A stretch of 64,000 nucleotides of DNA from Bromus sterilis (GCA_950022295.1 OX465598.1:174672001-174736000), one strand, 5' to 3'; numbered from the stretch's first letter, positions 23,334 through 35,530 are shown. Made by a program: numbers and translations. Notes: a model not told the origin generated them from the letters alone.

Positions 23334-26300
23334 TAGGGCTTGCTTGTGCCCTTTGCATCATGCAAAAATTCAAATGAAATTAAAAATTGGGGAAAAGAAA
23401 AGCCCTGAGAATTAATTCAAATGGCCAGATAAAAATCTTTTTCCAAAAATCATTTGAGTATTTGGAAAATTCCTATAAATGATGTTGATCATTTCAAAAG
23501 TGGTTTGGGTTCATTCCCATTTCCATGGATTATTCAAAAATTCAAAATGTGAACTGGAAATTAAATTTGACCCCTATTTGATTTGAAATTCAAATGTTTT
23601 GAATTTAAAAAATGCTCAAATTCTACAAGTGACTTGCTACTGGTCACCTAGGATTTATAAAAATGTTTGGGCATTTAATAAAACTGCTCTGCTTAGTTTA
23701 GAGCAAAAAAAAAGAAGAAAAAGAAAACAGAACAGAGAAATAGCAGAAAATAGAAAAATAGAAACCCAGCCCACCCCCCTGGCCACCTGGCCCAACTAAC
23801 AGGACCGGCCCAGCCCACCCAGGCACTCCCCTTGTCGTCTTCCCCACGGCGCCAGAGCAGGCAGCTCGCCGCCGTGGCGAGCATGCCCGCGGCTGCCAAG
23901 CCACCTAGGGCCTCCCCTTCCTCCTCTCCGCGCCAAAGAGACGCGTAGAAGCCGCCGCATCCTTTCCCTATCTCCGTGGCTCACCTCCCTCCCTCTCTCG
24001 CGAGTTCTCGCGTAAGCCGAAGCCCACCGGAGGACGCCACCGCCGCACCCGCGGGGCCACCGTGACCCAGGGCCTGCGCCAAGTTGTCCAACCGCACCGC
24101 CGTTGAAGCTCTCGTCGAGTACCGCCCTCAATCCAAGCCCGGAGGCCATGAGCACGACTCCAGCCTCAAGAACTCGCTGCCGGCCGCCGGGGACGCCATC
24201 TTCAAATTCTTCGCTTGTGCTGCTCCAACGGCCTCCCCGAGCTCTTCCTCATGATCAGGGTGAGCTGGAGCCTCGTTCCCCTCCTTCCTTGCTTTTTCCT
24301 GTGGCCAGATTCAAGTTTCCGGCGAGGTCAGTAGCCGGCCGCCGCTGCTCTTGTCGCCGACGTCGAAGTAGCAATCCCCGAGACCCCTAGCTTGTCCCAA
24401 GCAAAGCACGCGAGCAAGGGGATCCCTCTGGTGGTCTTCCCGTTCAATTTGAGGCACTGGAGCGCCGTCCAGCACCACTCCGGCGAGCCTCCAGTCACCA
24501 GCGACGACACTCCGGCCAGCCCCGATTAGTTTAACCCTAAACCACCCCCTAATCCACCCCTGACCCATGACAGGTGGGGCCCCCAGCCCTAATAACCCCT
24601 CTGTTAATTTAACAGAGAGGGGATTAACCCCCCTGAGGCTGGCACACTGGCCCCACTGGTCAGCCCCCCTTGTGACATCACTCCCACGTCATGATGACGC
24701 AATAAACCAATTTCCAGAAAAATTAAAATAATCCAGAAAATCAATTAAACTTTAGAAAATCATAACTAATTCATATTAACTCCAAATTGGACATATAATA
24801 TATGAAAAATTATCAGAAAAATGCAAGGATTAGGAATATGCAATTTGTTTTTATGTTTGACCATTTTAAAATGGGTTAATAGTAGAAAACATGCATATGG
24901 AATAATTTGAATTTTAATTTGGAGTTTGAATTTGCATTTCAAATGCAATATACTTCAATTAAGATGAATATGCTACAAACCAGTACCATTCACATCATGG
25001 ACAAACTTATCATGTGCTTGTGCATTTTTACTTTCGAAGTTGTCCCCCCCTTGTTGATGATTGTTCCGATGACAAACGTTCCGAGACTGTGATCACCCCG
25101 AAGGAGAAGACCACCGTTAAGACCTGTGTATCGTCAGCAAGGCAAGCAAACCCCATTGATCATGTCTATAAAATCCTACATCCCTCTCAATCTCGCTTAT
25201 GCATGTTGAGGAGATCACCGAGACACGTTCTTTCGTATAGTTGAACCCATTCCGATGCATGACCTATCATTTTGTCATCGTATTAAGCAAACCACAATCC
25301 TAGCAGATTTAGGAGTTGAATGATGAGCATGTGGCCCCTGCAACTGTTACTGCTTATTGCTGCTTGGTGATACAATGAGGATGTTATGATTGTGAGTCGG
25401 GATGGAATGAACACAGTGATGCTGATGATAACGTGTTGGTGAATCCACCCTAAGCAAAGGTGAACGATGAGAGGCTGTGTAGGAGTACACAGTGGGTTGT
25501 CTCGTTGAACACTTCCCAAGGCCCCGAGTTCCTGTTTTGTGATCCAAGACAAAGAGTATGACCACATGTAGGGTTTTATGGGAGCCCCGTTTGGCCTCTT
25601 TACGTACCCGATCCGGTCCAGGAGTCACACTAGATTCGGGCTTTCCTTTTGACCTAACTATAGATATGTGGGTGGACCTGTGAGGCAGTGAAACCATCTG
25701 TCAAAGGTGGCGTCTCGGTCCCTTGCATTATCTGAGTCCGTTTCGTGGAACCGGCCGGACTCTCGAGCGGTTAAAAACTCAGGTAGTCGACTCCTGGATT
25801 AGAGAAGGTGATGTGAGGGTAGTTCCTTGGTTTCATCCACGTCCGACACCCGCTTGAAGGGTGACAAGAACGAGGAGATAAGTGATGACACGCGTGTGAA
25901 GATGTACACCCCTGCAGGGTTAATGAACTATTCGAATAGCCGTGTCCGCAGTTATGGACTACTTGGAGACCTTTACTTGATCATTAGATAACTTGAATGG
26001 ATACTTATAAAACTCGCAAGATAAGCGTGAGTTCTATGGTGTGCTTCTTCGTGGGGAAGTCGAGGAAGTATCCATAGTGGTGTATTGGTTGGAGACTTGG
26101 TAGTGGACTCGTGTACGCTTCTTACCTCAAGTCTGGTACTCGTAGTAAAGGAATAGCCAAGTCAAAGCAGGAACTTCTACATGTTGAACCCCACCTCATT
26201 TACCTTGATACTTGAGCATGAGTAGTGTAGTTCTGATGTAAGTCTTGCTGAGTACGACTTTGTACTCACGTTTGCTTATCCTATGTTTTAGATGAGAACC

Positions 26301-27062
26301 CGGACCTCGATGGAGTCACCTTCGTGAAGCTCGACGTTGACCTTGGTAGCATAGTTCCAGACAGCAGTATGGTCCCTCATGGAAGGGCATGTATGTTTAC
26401 AAGGCTTCTCTAAGCCATTTGTTAAACTTGTCTGTACTCAGACCTAATTTGCTTCCGTTGTATGATGTAATGTTGATCACCGACATGTGATCTTTGTATG
26501 CTATATGTGTAAGTCGATAAAGAAGTACTTTGTAGAGTTATGTGATGATACCTGCTGTTCATACTAGGCATGTGTGCTGCGTGTATGTTTATAACATGCA
26601 TGTCTTAGTATGGGTTTTCGAGACCTTAGTTGTGATCTGGCTGGCGGTCTTTTATACACCAAGTGGCCCTTAGATGTGCGCAGCTTGGGGCATCGCAATG
26701 CGATTGCTCGTGACTCTGTCACGTGCACACTTTGCTGTATGATCGAGCCCGCCCTAGACCCCGACTAAGTGATCGGGCTGGAGTAAGTCTATGTAAGAGT
26801 TAGGATTCAATCGATAACATGGTTGAGGTGACTTGTCTATGAATATGGGATTCACCACCCATAAGCATTTAGACTTGTGAGCGGACGTTGAGGACCCATC
26901 TCAGTTGATCATCCGGCCTGAATGGGATGCCCCTCACGTTCGATACTTACCGAGAACGCTATATGCTTGGCCTTGTCTGATTAGACAAGTGGGTACAGTT
27001 CTCGGCTCTCCATGTGATTGCATCATGACTGGAATTACATATGCTAACCCCGGGTCCCGACA
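23307..27062 (+). repeat. 3' LTR of the Tekay-type element (3756 bp)
   Basis: Same termini as the 5' LTR and nearly colinear with it. It contains an extra segment at 24973-25302 that the 5' LTR lacks. The last coding frame of pol reads into its first 27 bases. Confidence 0.9.
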
Positions 27063-27577
27063 CGGCGGGCCGATGTTAGGCCTTCAGAGGCTTATAGTGG
27101 GCCACCAGTCTTGACACGCACCGGGTACCCTCACGGAGGTGAGTCATGGGAGTATTCCCTCGTCACAAGCCCCCGAGTGCCTTGGGGATGCGAAGAGTCA
27201 CGCAGGGACTCCAATCTGTTGTACCTGCAAGAGCGTGTCATCATACGGGCTTTATATAAACAAGAGTGCCCTTGTATCAATACCGCTCATATGATGACTT
27301 ATGAGTTGTGAGAGATGTTCAACTCAAGGGCCTGGGGCACTCGACAGACCGAGCCCCATTGAATTTCTCTATCGGCAAATACCTTAGTAGTCGTTATCAA
27401 GCTCGAGTACCCTGATTCAAACTTGGCGAGGCTAGGGTCAGTAAGATTCATGTCGCGGAGGGCTTACAGAATCATAATGCCAGCGATGTATTTTGGTGAC
27501 CCAACGCGTCCGTCATGAATTTCTTCAGACCGTGGGTGTGGTATAAACAAGAGTGAAGTCGTGCTATGGAAAGTCTT
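27063..27577 (-). mobile_element. Y copy 2, LTR part 2, PPT and 3' internal region
   Basis: 27063-27165 is the remainder of the Y LTR; read on the minus strand it starts TGACGAGG at 27165. The complement of 27166-27185 is PPT-like (CACTCGGGGGCTTG). Beyond is spacer matching copy 3 around 61900-62250, with a shared AAATACCTTAGTAG block at 27377-27390. It is cut at 27577 by the L2 solo LTR. No ORF is present here. Confidence 0.6.
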
Positions 27578-30500
27578 TGTAACAGCCCATATTTAACAAA
27601 AAATAAATTTTTTGCTTTCGGTGTGAATTGATTGAATGCCTGAGACCAGCCACAACCAACGGAACGAAAACTCCGTTTAATAAGTAAACATGATATTTTT
27701 ATAGCGCGCCGGAAAGTATTCTCGGAACGGTTCCAGTGCGAGGTGAACGCGGCCAACTCGACACGCTGATCACGCAGTTCAAAGTTTTAACTGAATCGGA
27801 GGTCCTGCGGACCCCCGGCGCTCAGAAACGTAAACACCGCGCGCGCGAGAGAAAAACCGGGGATGTTTTTGCAAACTGTCAGCCACCTGGGCTATATAAA
27901 GACCACCACACTCCCACCCCTTTCTAGGGTTTCCCCTAAGCCAAAATTGCAGCCACCCCCTCACATTTGCCTGAAAAATACCCCTATTTTCGCACCAAAC
28001 CCTAGCTAGATCTGAAATTCAGCCCCCAAGCCATCTGGACCGTCAGATCTCGCGATTCGACGGCCCAAAGGCCGCCCCGTCACCCCTAACTTCCCACCTA
28101 CCTCTTCTCTCTCCCGTGGATCCATCCGAGCCGCCGCGCCTCCCGAAGGCCGTCGCGCCACCCGATGCCGGCAAGCCGCCGTTGAGCCGCCCCTGCACCG
28201 CCGCCTCCTCTCCTCACCTCACTCCTCACCCGCCCCCCTCTAGCTCCCTGCAGGAACAGCCGGAGCGTTCCCTCCATGGAACTCGGCCTCGAGCTCGGCC
28301 GCCACCAGGGAGGGAGCCCGAGCCGCGCCGCCACGGGTGGGCCTCGCCTCCTCGCGCCGCCACCTCGCCCGCGACCGCCGCCACCGTGCGGATCTGGCCG
28401 GCCTCACCACCTCCTGCCTCGCAGTGCCCCTTCAACACTGCCTTGCTCCGGTGGCCGACGTGCCTGCGCCGCCGTGCGAGCCGGCCGGCACCGAGCTGCC
28501 AACCGCCGCTGAGACGGGCCGGTCCAGCCACCCGGCCCACAGGCGGCCCCAAGCGGCCCAGCCACCGAGCCCAGCCGGCCTCCTCTGGCCAGATGGGCGT
28601 TAGCCCAGCGAGGTCCAGCTCCCCCTTTTTTTCTTATTTATTTACTTTTATTTTTTCCCTCAGTGATATTTTTTCTAAGTCTAGAATGTTTATGCTGCTG
28701 GTACTGTTTTGCAACGTAATTTACGAGTGATCCGTAGCCCGTATCGCGATGCGCCCAAAAGGAAAATTGCTTAGATTTGTGTGTACTTCAATCCATCTTT
28801 TGTGAGCATTTTGATTTGAGGCCATCTTGATGTTGTTAATCACTGTTGAAGTGGGCATCAGAATGTTAACTGCTATTAATTTCTGTTAGAGTGCTGCTGC
28901 TGTTATTTTATTGCAAGTTTGCATGATGATCGTGACACATCCATGAGGCCTATTGCATTGATTCTTGTTGCATACTGTTAAGTGTCATGTCTACTTCCAT
29001 TATATGTATTGCATTGTCATGTTTACATTTATGGTCATATATATGTTTAGCTCCAAAGTTGCTATGCCACTGTTTTTGACAGCCACCTCTGTTTTCACGA
29101 AGTCTGTAACTTTCCGATGCCATGTTGCATGCTTAATATCTTTTGATCTGTGATGCATATGACCTTGATTCTTGTTTGTACCTGATCATCATCATGTCTA
29201 CTTCATGCCCATGTATTGCTATGTCATGTTGCTGCACATTTTCATATATTTTTTCTCCTGTTTATACGGCATGAAAATAACAGTTTATGCCCTGTTTTCC
29301 TGATTTTCACTAAGTCCTAGACCATGCCTTCCCTGCCATGTCTAATTTAGTTGCATATCATTTGTGAGCATGTTTGCATCCATGATCCTGTTTATGCATT
29401 GCTCTAAAGTGTGCTTCCTGATGTTGGCAGATTGTGTGCATAACTTGTATTGCTTCTATCTTTTTAACCGTAACTCCGTTTGGAGTGTTCTTTATATGTA
29501 ACTTTATTAGAATTTCATGTACTTTATGTTTATGCTATTGTTTGTTGTTGTTAACCAACATAAAATATGGTTTAGGGAATAACAGTACCAAATCCTTTAA
29601 TTATCGTGGATTACTTAGTGATATGCCATGTTTAGGTTGTGCCTCACTTAAGTTGACTAGCATAGATAGTTTCCTTTATGTTACACCTCTTGAAATGTTT
29701 GTGTGCTATGCCATTCTTGAGTGAGATGCCATGTTAACAACCTTTGCTCACCTTGTATAGCTAAACAACTTGAACCATTCTAAATGTGCGGTATCGTCGT
29801 GTGTGACGAGTACTCCACTTAACCTGTTAGTAACCTCTCTCGACGATAGATGCAATACCGTGGTGCGTTGTCTCATGTTGTATCCTTGTTGATGCTTGCT
29901 CGTGATTGCTTCGTAGTAATAGATGCTTGCTCGTCGGTTGCCTTTTCCAGTGTTTCCGTCTTGTGTGCTTCCGCGGGTACCTTCAGGGACGATGCGAGCT
30001 TGCGATCAACTACACCTTCGGAAACCGACTTATCAACAGGAAAGGACTATACATTACTTATGATCCATTCTATTTCAACCAGCGGTTTGCATGCTAGTCT
30101 AGGATAGGCTCGATGTTTGATCCTACCACATGTTTACATCCTCTTTCAAACCGATACAACCATGTCCCCTCCCAGCAAACCAAGTAAGTCTATGTTACTA
30201 TTGTTCGCTGCTCAGCCACTGCTTAGTATGCATGCTAGGATGTTATTAGCTGTTACCTCCCGTTACTCCTTGGTGTTGGGCTATCACATTATTATATTAT
30301 TGTGGATGATATGATTATTATAATGTTGACTATATTCGACGAAGGATGGAAGTTCTAGGCTATCCCGCCCCGACGCTTTGTTCCATTCGAGTCACCTAGG
30401 ATTCGAGTTCCGGGTATTGGTTCTAAGACTGAGCATGCCTAACCGCGTGTGGGATTTTATGGGGTCCCCTTTTCTTACTTACCTAGCTGCAAACATTTCT

Positions 30501-31697
30501 AGTGGTGGCCTAAGATGATTTACCATTTGAAACCGTGTGTGTGTGTCTGTTGGGTCGCTCCTGGCAGATATTCTTTAAAACAACTTGGGCCAGCGGGGAC
30601 ATCGTTTCCTTGTTGGTCCAACCTGTCCGGCTGAGGACCCGGCCTCATGTGAGAATCACCGGCAATCCAAACCCGTGACAGACGGTAGAGACCAGATCGA
30701 GAGCGCGTCCAGCTCCTGAGCTGGATGTCGACTCACCGGGGGCCACCCGAATTTGTTCGTTGTTAGCTAGAGGGACCTGTCGTTTCGGATCTCTCGGGAC
30801 TAAATCATAAAATGACTGCCTGTGATGGGTAGAAACTGAGAGAGATGGGCGTGCGTGCGGAGCCTTGTAATGGGCAGTTTGTACACCCCTGCAGGGTTAA
30901 ATCTTTTCAAGAAGCCGTGTTCACGGTTATTGACGACTTGGAACCTACGTCTTGTTCATAGATAACATCAACTGAATAATATTTAATAACTTGATCAACG
31001 TGTGTGCCTTGACTGCTTCTTCTTCATCGGGATGCGAAGAGGAGGACAAGGATAGGATATGTGTTATGCATGCGTAAGTAGGTGGATAGCAGACTTGTTG
31101 GAGGCTATTCCTCATCGAATGCTTGGATTCTTACCTTACTCTGTAGATTGTTAGCCACTTCATAAAAGCTAGTGCGGCAGCAACCTCACCACTTACCCCA
31201 TCCTTACCGTAAACTACTAGTTGTCCTAGAATGACGAGTGATGAAGTCCTTGCTGGTTCAGATGACCACTACAGTTGGATGCTGAGTACTTCCATACTCA
31301 TGATACTACCCCCAAACTCTTTTCAGGGTTCTTGATCGACAACGGGTATGGTGATCGACGTTTCATGTGGAGACTCGACGACGACTAGTTAGGCGGATCC
31401 CGGCGGAGGGCCTGGGCGCGTGTGGTTATGGGGATCGATGATTTTCTCTTTGCCAGTAGGCATTTGATTGTAGTCTGTACTCAGACATATACCTTCCGCT
31501 GATGTATTGTATTTAAGGCAGTTGTATGCCGATTGTATGAGATGTTATATACTTGTATCTGTAATGTTGTGATATCATGTTGGAAATATGGGGCATATGG
31601 CTATGTCATATGTCGCGGTGGGACCGATATGTTCTTCGTCCCCGGATCTGGATGAAAACATCTAGATCTGGAACAGTACCGCATATCAGTCCTTACA
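27578..31697 (+). mobile_element. Solo LTR of family L (L2, 4.1 kb)
   Basis: It starts TGTAACAGCCC and ends CCTTACA, with a perfect TSD GTCTT (27573-27577 and 31698-31702). No PBS follows, so it is a solo LTR. TATA box TATATAAA at 27893-27900, then a GC-rich leader (about 28090-28620). A 204-codon frame there is proline/arginine-rich and not conserved in form between L copies, so it is not called. Blocks near 30884-30950 are shared with the Tekay LTR. Confidence 0.88.
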
Positions 31698-32575
31698 GTC
31701 TTGACCTGGCCAACGTATCAAATGGGGTCTTACCTACACGCCGCAGACGTGGCTTCCAGGGTACCATTGCAGCCTGGGTCAGGGTTGAGGGCGAGTGCAA
31801 CGCTCACCGAAATCTCTAGACTTCTCCTTATCCTATTGTGCTTGTCCATTGGCCTCTTCCATTATGCTGGCCCCCAAACTCCATGTCCGTGAAGCAGGGG
31901 CATCTGGCGTGAATCGAGGTGCCATGGTGCGTGGACTTCAAGACCATGGTCGGAGTGGCCGTGGTTCGCGCGGTTCACGTGGCTGCGACAGTCGTAGGGG
32001 GTCAACGATGACTCCTCCAAGCGTCGTTGTGCACGAGGGTGTCTTCGGCCATGATTTTATCTTGAAGATCTGCAGTCCCATCCGTCGTCGGGTTGCTCTT
32101 CCTCATTCTTCTGTTGTTTCCATGGTGTATCTAGGTCCCGCCGGGTTGTGGCTTCGAGCCAAGGGGTGTCCATATGGGACTGTTTGGGTGAAGACGTTCT
32201 TTTAGGGCCGTGTTTCCATGTTTTTGGAGGATGGTTTGAAAATGTTTGCTCGCTGGTATAACCTGCGGAGAGGAGATATCCTTTGCAGCAGGTTTGATGG
32301 GAATGAAACCCTGTCGGTGAGGGCCTTCTACACCAGTGGAGATCGCTCGGAGTGCTGCATGGAGATTTACAGTGATGATGACCCGCTCGGTGAAGATATC
32401 ACCTCCGCCGAACTCCAGCCAACCAACAACGGCAACCATGGCGGTCGTGGCGGTGATAGCTACTGTGCAGAGGGGCTGTGCCCGTAGGCTAAGGTTTTTT
32501 TCCTTGTCTATGATGATGCCTAGCTGTAATTTGTTCACCCATCATAGTTTTTATCGTGTTTTGGGAGAGAGACAT
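31698..32575 (-). mobile_element. Y copy 2, 3' internal region continued
   Basis: This resumes Y after the L2 solo LTR; the block at 31710-31780 matches copy 3 at 62275-62350. It contains the antisense B3-like ORF (31864-32487). About 800 bp of spacer and promoter found in copy 3 are absent. The junction with the Athila fragment lies between 32490 and 32580. Confidence 0.55.
31864..32487 (+). pseudogene. B3-like ORF with RG-rich N-terminus (Y copy 2)
   Basis: The best-preserved of three copies. From ATG 31864 an Arg/Gly-rich segment (RSGRGSRGSRG) precedes the B3-like region. That region runs through VHEGVFGHDFILKI, a basic/hydrophobic middle, MFLEDGLKMFARW, LRRGDILCSRFDG and LSVRAFYTSG, and ends in an acidic and Gly-rich tail. 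Its order matches copy 1 block for block. One in-frame TAG (32203-32205) splits it, after which the same frame continues to 32487. No TATA box like those of copies 1 and 3 lies upstream; that spacer is missing. The start is chosen because it aligns with the copy 1 Met and no homology extends further upstream in frame. Confidence 0.6.
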
Positions 32576-32954
32576 CACTAGTGAATGTCATGACACCCCG
32601 GTACATATTTCCACCATAGTTTACAGCGTTCACATTTACTGATTTTATTTACCTTCCGTTGCACCAACTATTATTTACCCCCTATGTTTTGATCCTTTGT
32701 AAACAACTAGGCCGGAAAGATTGACAACCTCTCTGAACTCGTTGGGACAACCTCTCTGAACTCGTAGGTCCACATCAACTTAGCCATCAAGTAAACTTCT
32801 GGCGTCGTTGTCACCTACTTATAGCTCTTGGAATCCTACTGGATTGATAACCTTGGTATCTTCACCGAGAGAAATTTACCGCTATCTGCATCGTAACCTT
32901 CCACTTGGGGTAACCAATGAGGAGGTGTTATCTGCACCCATCAAGATAAATTTC

Positions 32955-32972
32955 TGGCGCCATTGCCGGGGA
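32955..32972 (+). other. Primer-binding site, tRNA-Asp type
   Basis: TGGCGCCATTGCCGGGGA, the PBS form typical of plant Athila elements (one base from the usual GCCGTTGCC form). Confidence 0.8.
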
Positions 32973-33116
32973 TTCCAGTCTTCAAGATAGGGGAGTTGCA
33001 CACTACCTTTTATCTTTGCTTTTTAGTCTTGTTAGTTTACTTTTCAGTTTTTGCTTACAGTCTTATATCAAAAACACAAAAAATTAGTTGCTTAGTTCTT
33101 GCTTGCTGCTGTTATT

Positions 33117-33405
33117 ATGGGTTCCACTGAAAAAACCAAGTTGTGTGACTTCACTAGTAACAACAACAATGACTTTATTTTCACTCCTATTGCTGCACCC
33201 GCCACTTCGGCGACTTTCTATGAAATTAAACCTACTTTGTTGAACCTTGTTATGAAAGAACAATTCTCCGGTGCTGGAGATGTTGCTTCTTTGCATTTGA
33301 ATAATTTTGTTGAGCTTTGTGATATGCAACATTATAAGGAAGTAGATGGTGATATTGTTAAACTTAAGTTTTATCCTTTTCTTTGAGAGGAAGAGCTAAT
33401 GAGTC
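33117..33405 (+). pseudogene. Athila gag N-terminal fragment
   Basis: ATG at 33117, in a frame open from 33099. The segment LLNLVMKEQFSGAGD, then HLNNFVELCDM and GDIVKLK, is the N-terminal gag signature I associate with Triticeae Athila elements. The frame stops at 33384-33386. One shift would continue into FSLRGRA, so a frameshift lies at about 33380. All downstream gag and pol are absent, cut off by the sequence starting at 33429. Confidence 0.75.
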
Positions 33406-33428
33406 GGTCCTATCCTTACCTAGGAATG

Positions 33429-34240
33429 CACTAGTGCGCGGAATAGCTATCCAAATGGTTTTTTTACCCAGAACCGTCGCCTTGCATACGATTGCAATAG
33501 GGGGGTGCTATTCCACACGATAGACAAAAACCGTTTGCTATGGACTAGTTCGTACAGACGCCCACGATAACTCGATCGTTTGAGATGACATTTTCATCGC
33601 AAACACTTATTTACGAATATCCTTCTGAGATTATGATCCTATAGCATACGTTTAATCCAGAGACTATGTTTGTGTTCTTCAGATCTAAAAAACAGTTGTG
33701 CACAAATGATCGTGTGGCTTGAGAATTGAATCCCAAACGGCTTTTCCCGATCGAACTATGTGCTTTTCGTTGCACATTACAAACAGTTGTGAATAAAATA
33801 TGGTGTGGAATTAGAATTAAATACCAAACACAAATTATGATCAAACTGTGTGTGTTGTACACAATCATCAGTGACAAATTTATACGAAAAAACGTGTGCA
33901 ATGATAGAAATAATAACTAAACAACTTAATTATATAACCGTCTGGAATGTAATACGAAATAAAAAAAGAGAGAATATTATGCAATAATCACATCATTTAA
34001 CGATTGTAATAAAAGATTGTTCATCTCAACCATAACACACAGTATATTTCAAAGCCATCCCAATATTTCATAACTTACACCGCAATACATATCAAGATTT
34101 TACAACTGACGTCATAGTACATAATTTAGCAATAAATTTTGCATCCAACATCTAAAACCTTTCAAAACTAACATAACAGATGAACCTCATCTAAAAATAT
34201 GTTGAAGTGGAAGGCGGATATTTATGGCGTCATTGACGGA
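33429..34240 (+). mobile_element. Possible CACTA-type transposon terminus
   Basis: The sequence begins CACTAGTGCGCGG, directly interrupting Athila gag. Two degenerate subterminal-type direct repeats occur (about 33711-33775 and 33800-33862, sharing GTGTGG, AATTGAAT/AATTAAAT and ATCAAACTGTGTG-like blocks). CACTA elements start CACTA and carry subterminal repeats. No matching inverted TAGTG end was found, and no transposase is visible. 34000-34240 holds nothing recognisable. Confidence 0.35.
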
Positions 34241-34535
34241 ATCGCCAATGGCATGTGGTGTCTCAGCCCTGCAAAAAACAAGAAAAATTACTACCTCTTT
34301 TCCAAGGTTCGGTTCATAGCATTAAGATAAGTAGGATAAACTTGCAACTATTATTGTTAGCGGAATGTCACATATGTGGGAGTACTGTATCTTACAGCGA
34401 CAGTGAATTGATCTACAGAATCAATCTTCACATTTATCATCCGACACTTTGTTGAGCTCAGGTATCAAATTTTTTCTTGCTACCTCTCTGGCATAATGGA
34501 ATTCATGAAATTTCACCATATTGAGTGCAGATTTT

Positions 34536-34976
34536 GTACATGTGTAAGCGGGTACATGTGATATCTTATCCGTTCGTTGTTGTTTGAGATTTCTCCCAAA
34601 AATTTCTACATTTTTGCACTATGCGTTTATTTTTATTATAACTTCCATAAGATGTAGTTATTTGAATACATGCCATAACTATCTACCAACATATATGAAA
34701 TAGAACTTAAAATTGCTTCATTGTTTGTAGGATTCTAAAAATATAGGAGCAGGAAAAACATATGACTAATATGCTATTACGTATTGGTTCCTATATGATT
34801 TGGTAATGCATGGTTCAATTCACTGGAAAAAGAAAGACTTTTCCTTAAGGATTAGGTATATTGCATTGGTTTTTGTATAAAATATGCAATGCTCCTAGAA
34901 CAGTATTTACGGATCTCAAAGCAATCTTTTAGCATTGTGCGGACATGATATCACATGTACCCGCTTGTACATGTAC
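34536..34976. mobile_element. Candidate MITE or foldback element (441 bp)
   Basis: A 30-bp inverted repeat (34536-34565 and 34947-34976, two differences) flanks 381 bp of AT-rich non-coding sequence. The repeat core is AGCGGGTACATGTGATATC. No clear target-site duplication is seen, so the exact ends and superfamily are open. Confidence 0.45.
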
Positions 34977-35132
34977 ATATGTATTTCTGCACCATATTAC
35001 ACAAACTTTCAGACATAACACCACCCTGCAACCTGCGGCCGAGGCGGAGGTATGAGCCATAGGATGCAAATAATTAACCACGAGGGGTGAGGAAAGAGGT
35101 AGTAGATAACTTGGGGGGGGGGGGGGTCTTAG

Positions 35133-35530
35133 AGAACGTCAATTTCTTCATCCGGGTGGCTTAAACTTCATGGACTTCTGGAAGCATGAAGTGCTTTACC
35201 TTTAGAAAAATTGCCTTCTATAAAGTTGATATCATTGTGCCGGAATTTTGGCTGCTTGTGATCCCCTCTCAGTGTGTTCCTTGCAAAATAAGGAAAAACT
35301 CATAAGTGACACAAAAGAACATATGTAGAAGCTGCATTATAAGAATATCATATTTTGGTTTTGATGAAGGAAGTAATAGAAATGAGGATGCAAATATCCT
35401 CGGGTGGATGACGAATCAGGTAGAAGATCAGCTGAGAGACTTTAAAGAACGAAAATTTCTTCATCCAACTGGCTTAAGTTTCGTCGGCGGTCGGTAGCAT
35501 AAAGTGATTTGCCGTCAGCAAAATTAGCAT
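35133..35530. repeat. Diverged direct repeat pair
   Basis: About 80 bp at 35133-35215 (TTTCTTCATCC, GGCTTAAACTTC, AAGTGCTTTACC) recurs at 35447-35530 with many changes. A run of 14 G lies just before the first copy (35113-35126). The rest of 34980-35770 shows no gene. Confidence 0.4.

Larger units (their letters stand above)
14941..27062 (+). mobile_element. Complete Tekay-type chromovirus, 12.1 kb
   Basis: A full LTR retrotransposon with 5' LTR 14941-18376, PBS, a gag-pol region (18848-23333), PPT and 3' LTR 23307-27062. Flanks are CCGCG (14936-14940) and CGGCG (27063-27067), an expected 5-bp TSD with one mismatch. It sits inside the LTR of Y copy 2. The polyprotein order gag-PR-RT-RH-INT defines Ty3/Gypsy. 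The integrase tail ending in a chromo-like KVQWSH...EATWE segment and the very long LTRs fit the Tekay/Del clade. Two in-frame stops and a lost protease aspartate show it is not autonomous as read. Confidence 0.9.
32576..33428 (+). mobile_element. Athila-like 5' fragment: LTR end, PBS, gag start
   Basis: The LTR tail ends CCCATCA at 32943, followed by a PBS (32955-32972), leader and the first part of gag. Within the LTR remnant, 32723-32745 is tandemly repeated at 32746-32768. The LTR head is missing, and the element stops abruptly at the CACTA-like end at 33429. Confidence 0.7.

Noticed and set aside
28116..28730. 204-codon plus-strand ORF
   Set aside because: It lies in the GC-rich leader of an L LTR, is proline/arginine-rich, and overlaps long frames on several other frames; the matching positions in L1, L3 and LTR A do not keep the same protein.
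32577..32584. A second CACTAGTG near the Athila LTR remnant, possibly pairing with 33429
   Set aside because: It is a palindromic octamer with no similarity to the following bases at 33429 and no inverted end; likely chance.
35113..35126. Run of 14 G (and 13 G at 39031-39043) as possible quadruplex signals
   Set aside because: Single homopolymer runs in decayed repeat DNA; also prone to sequencing error.
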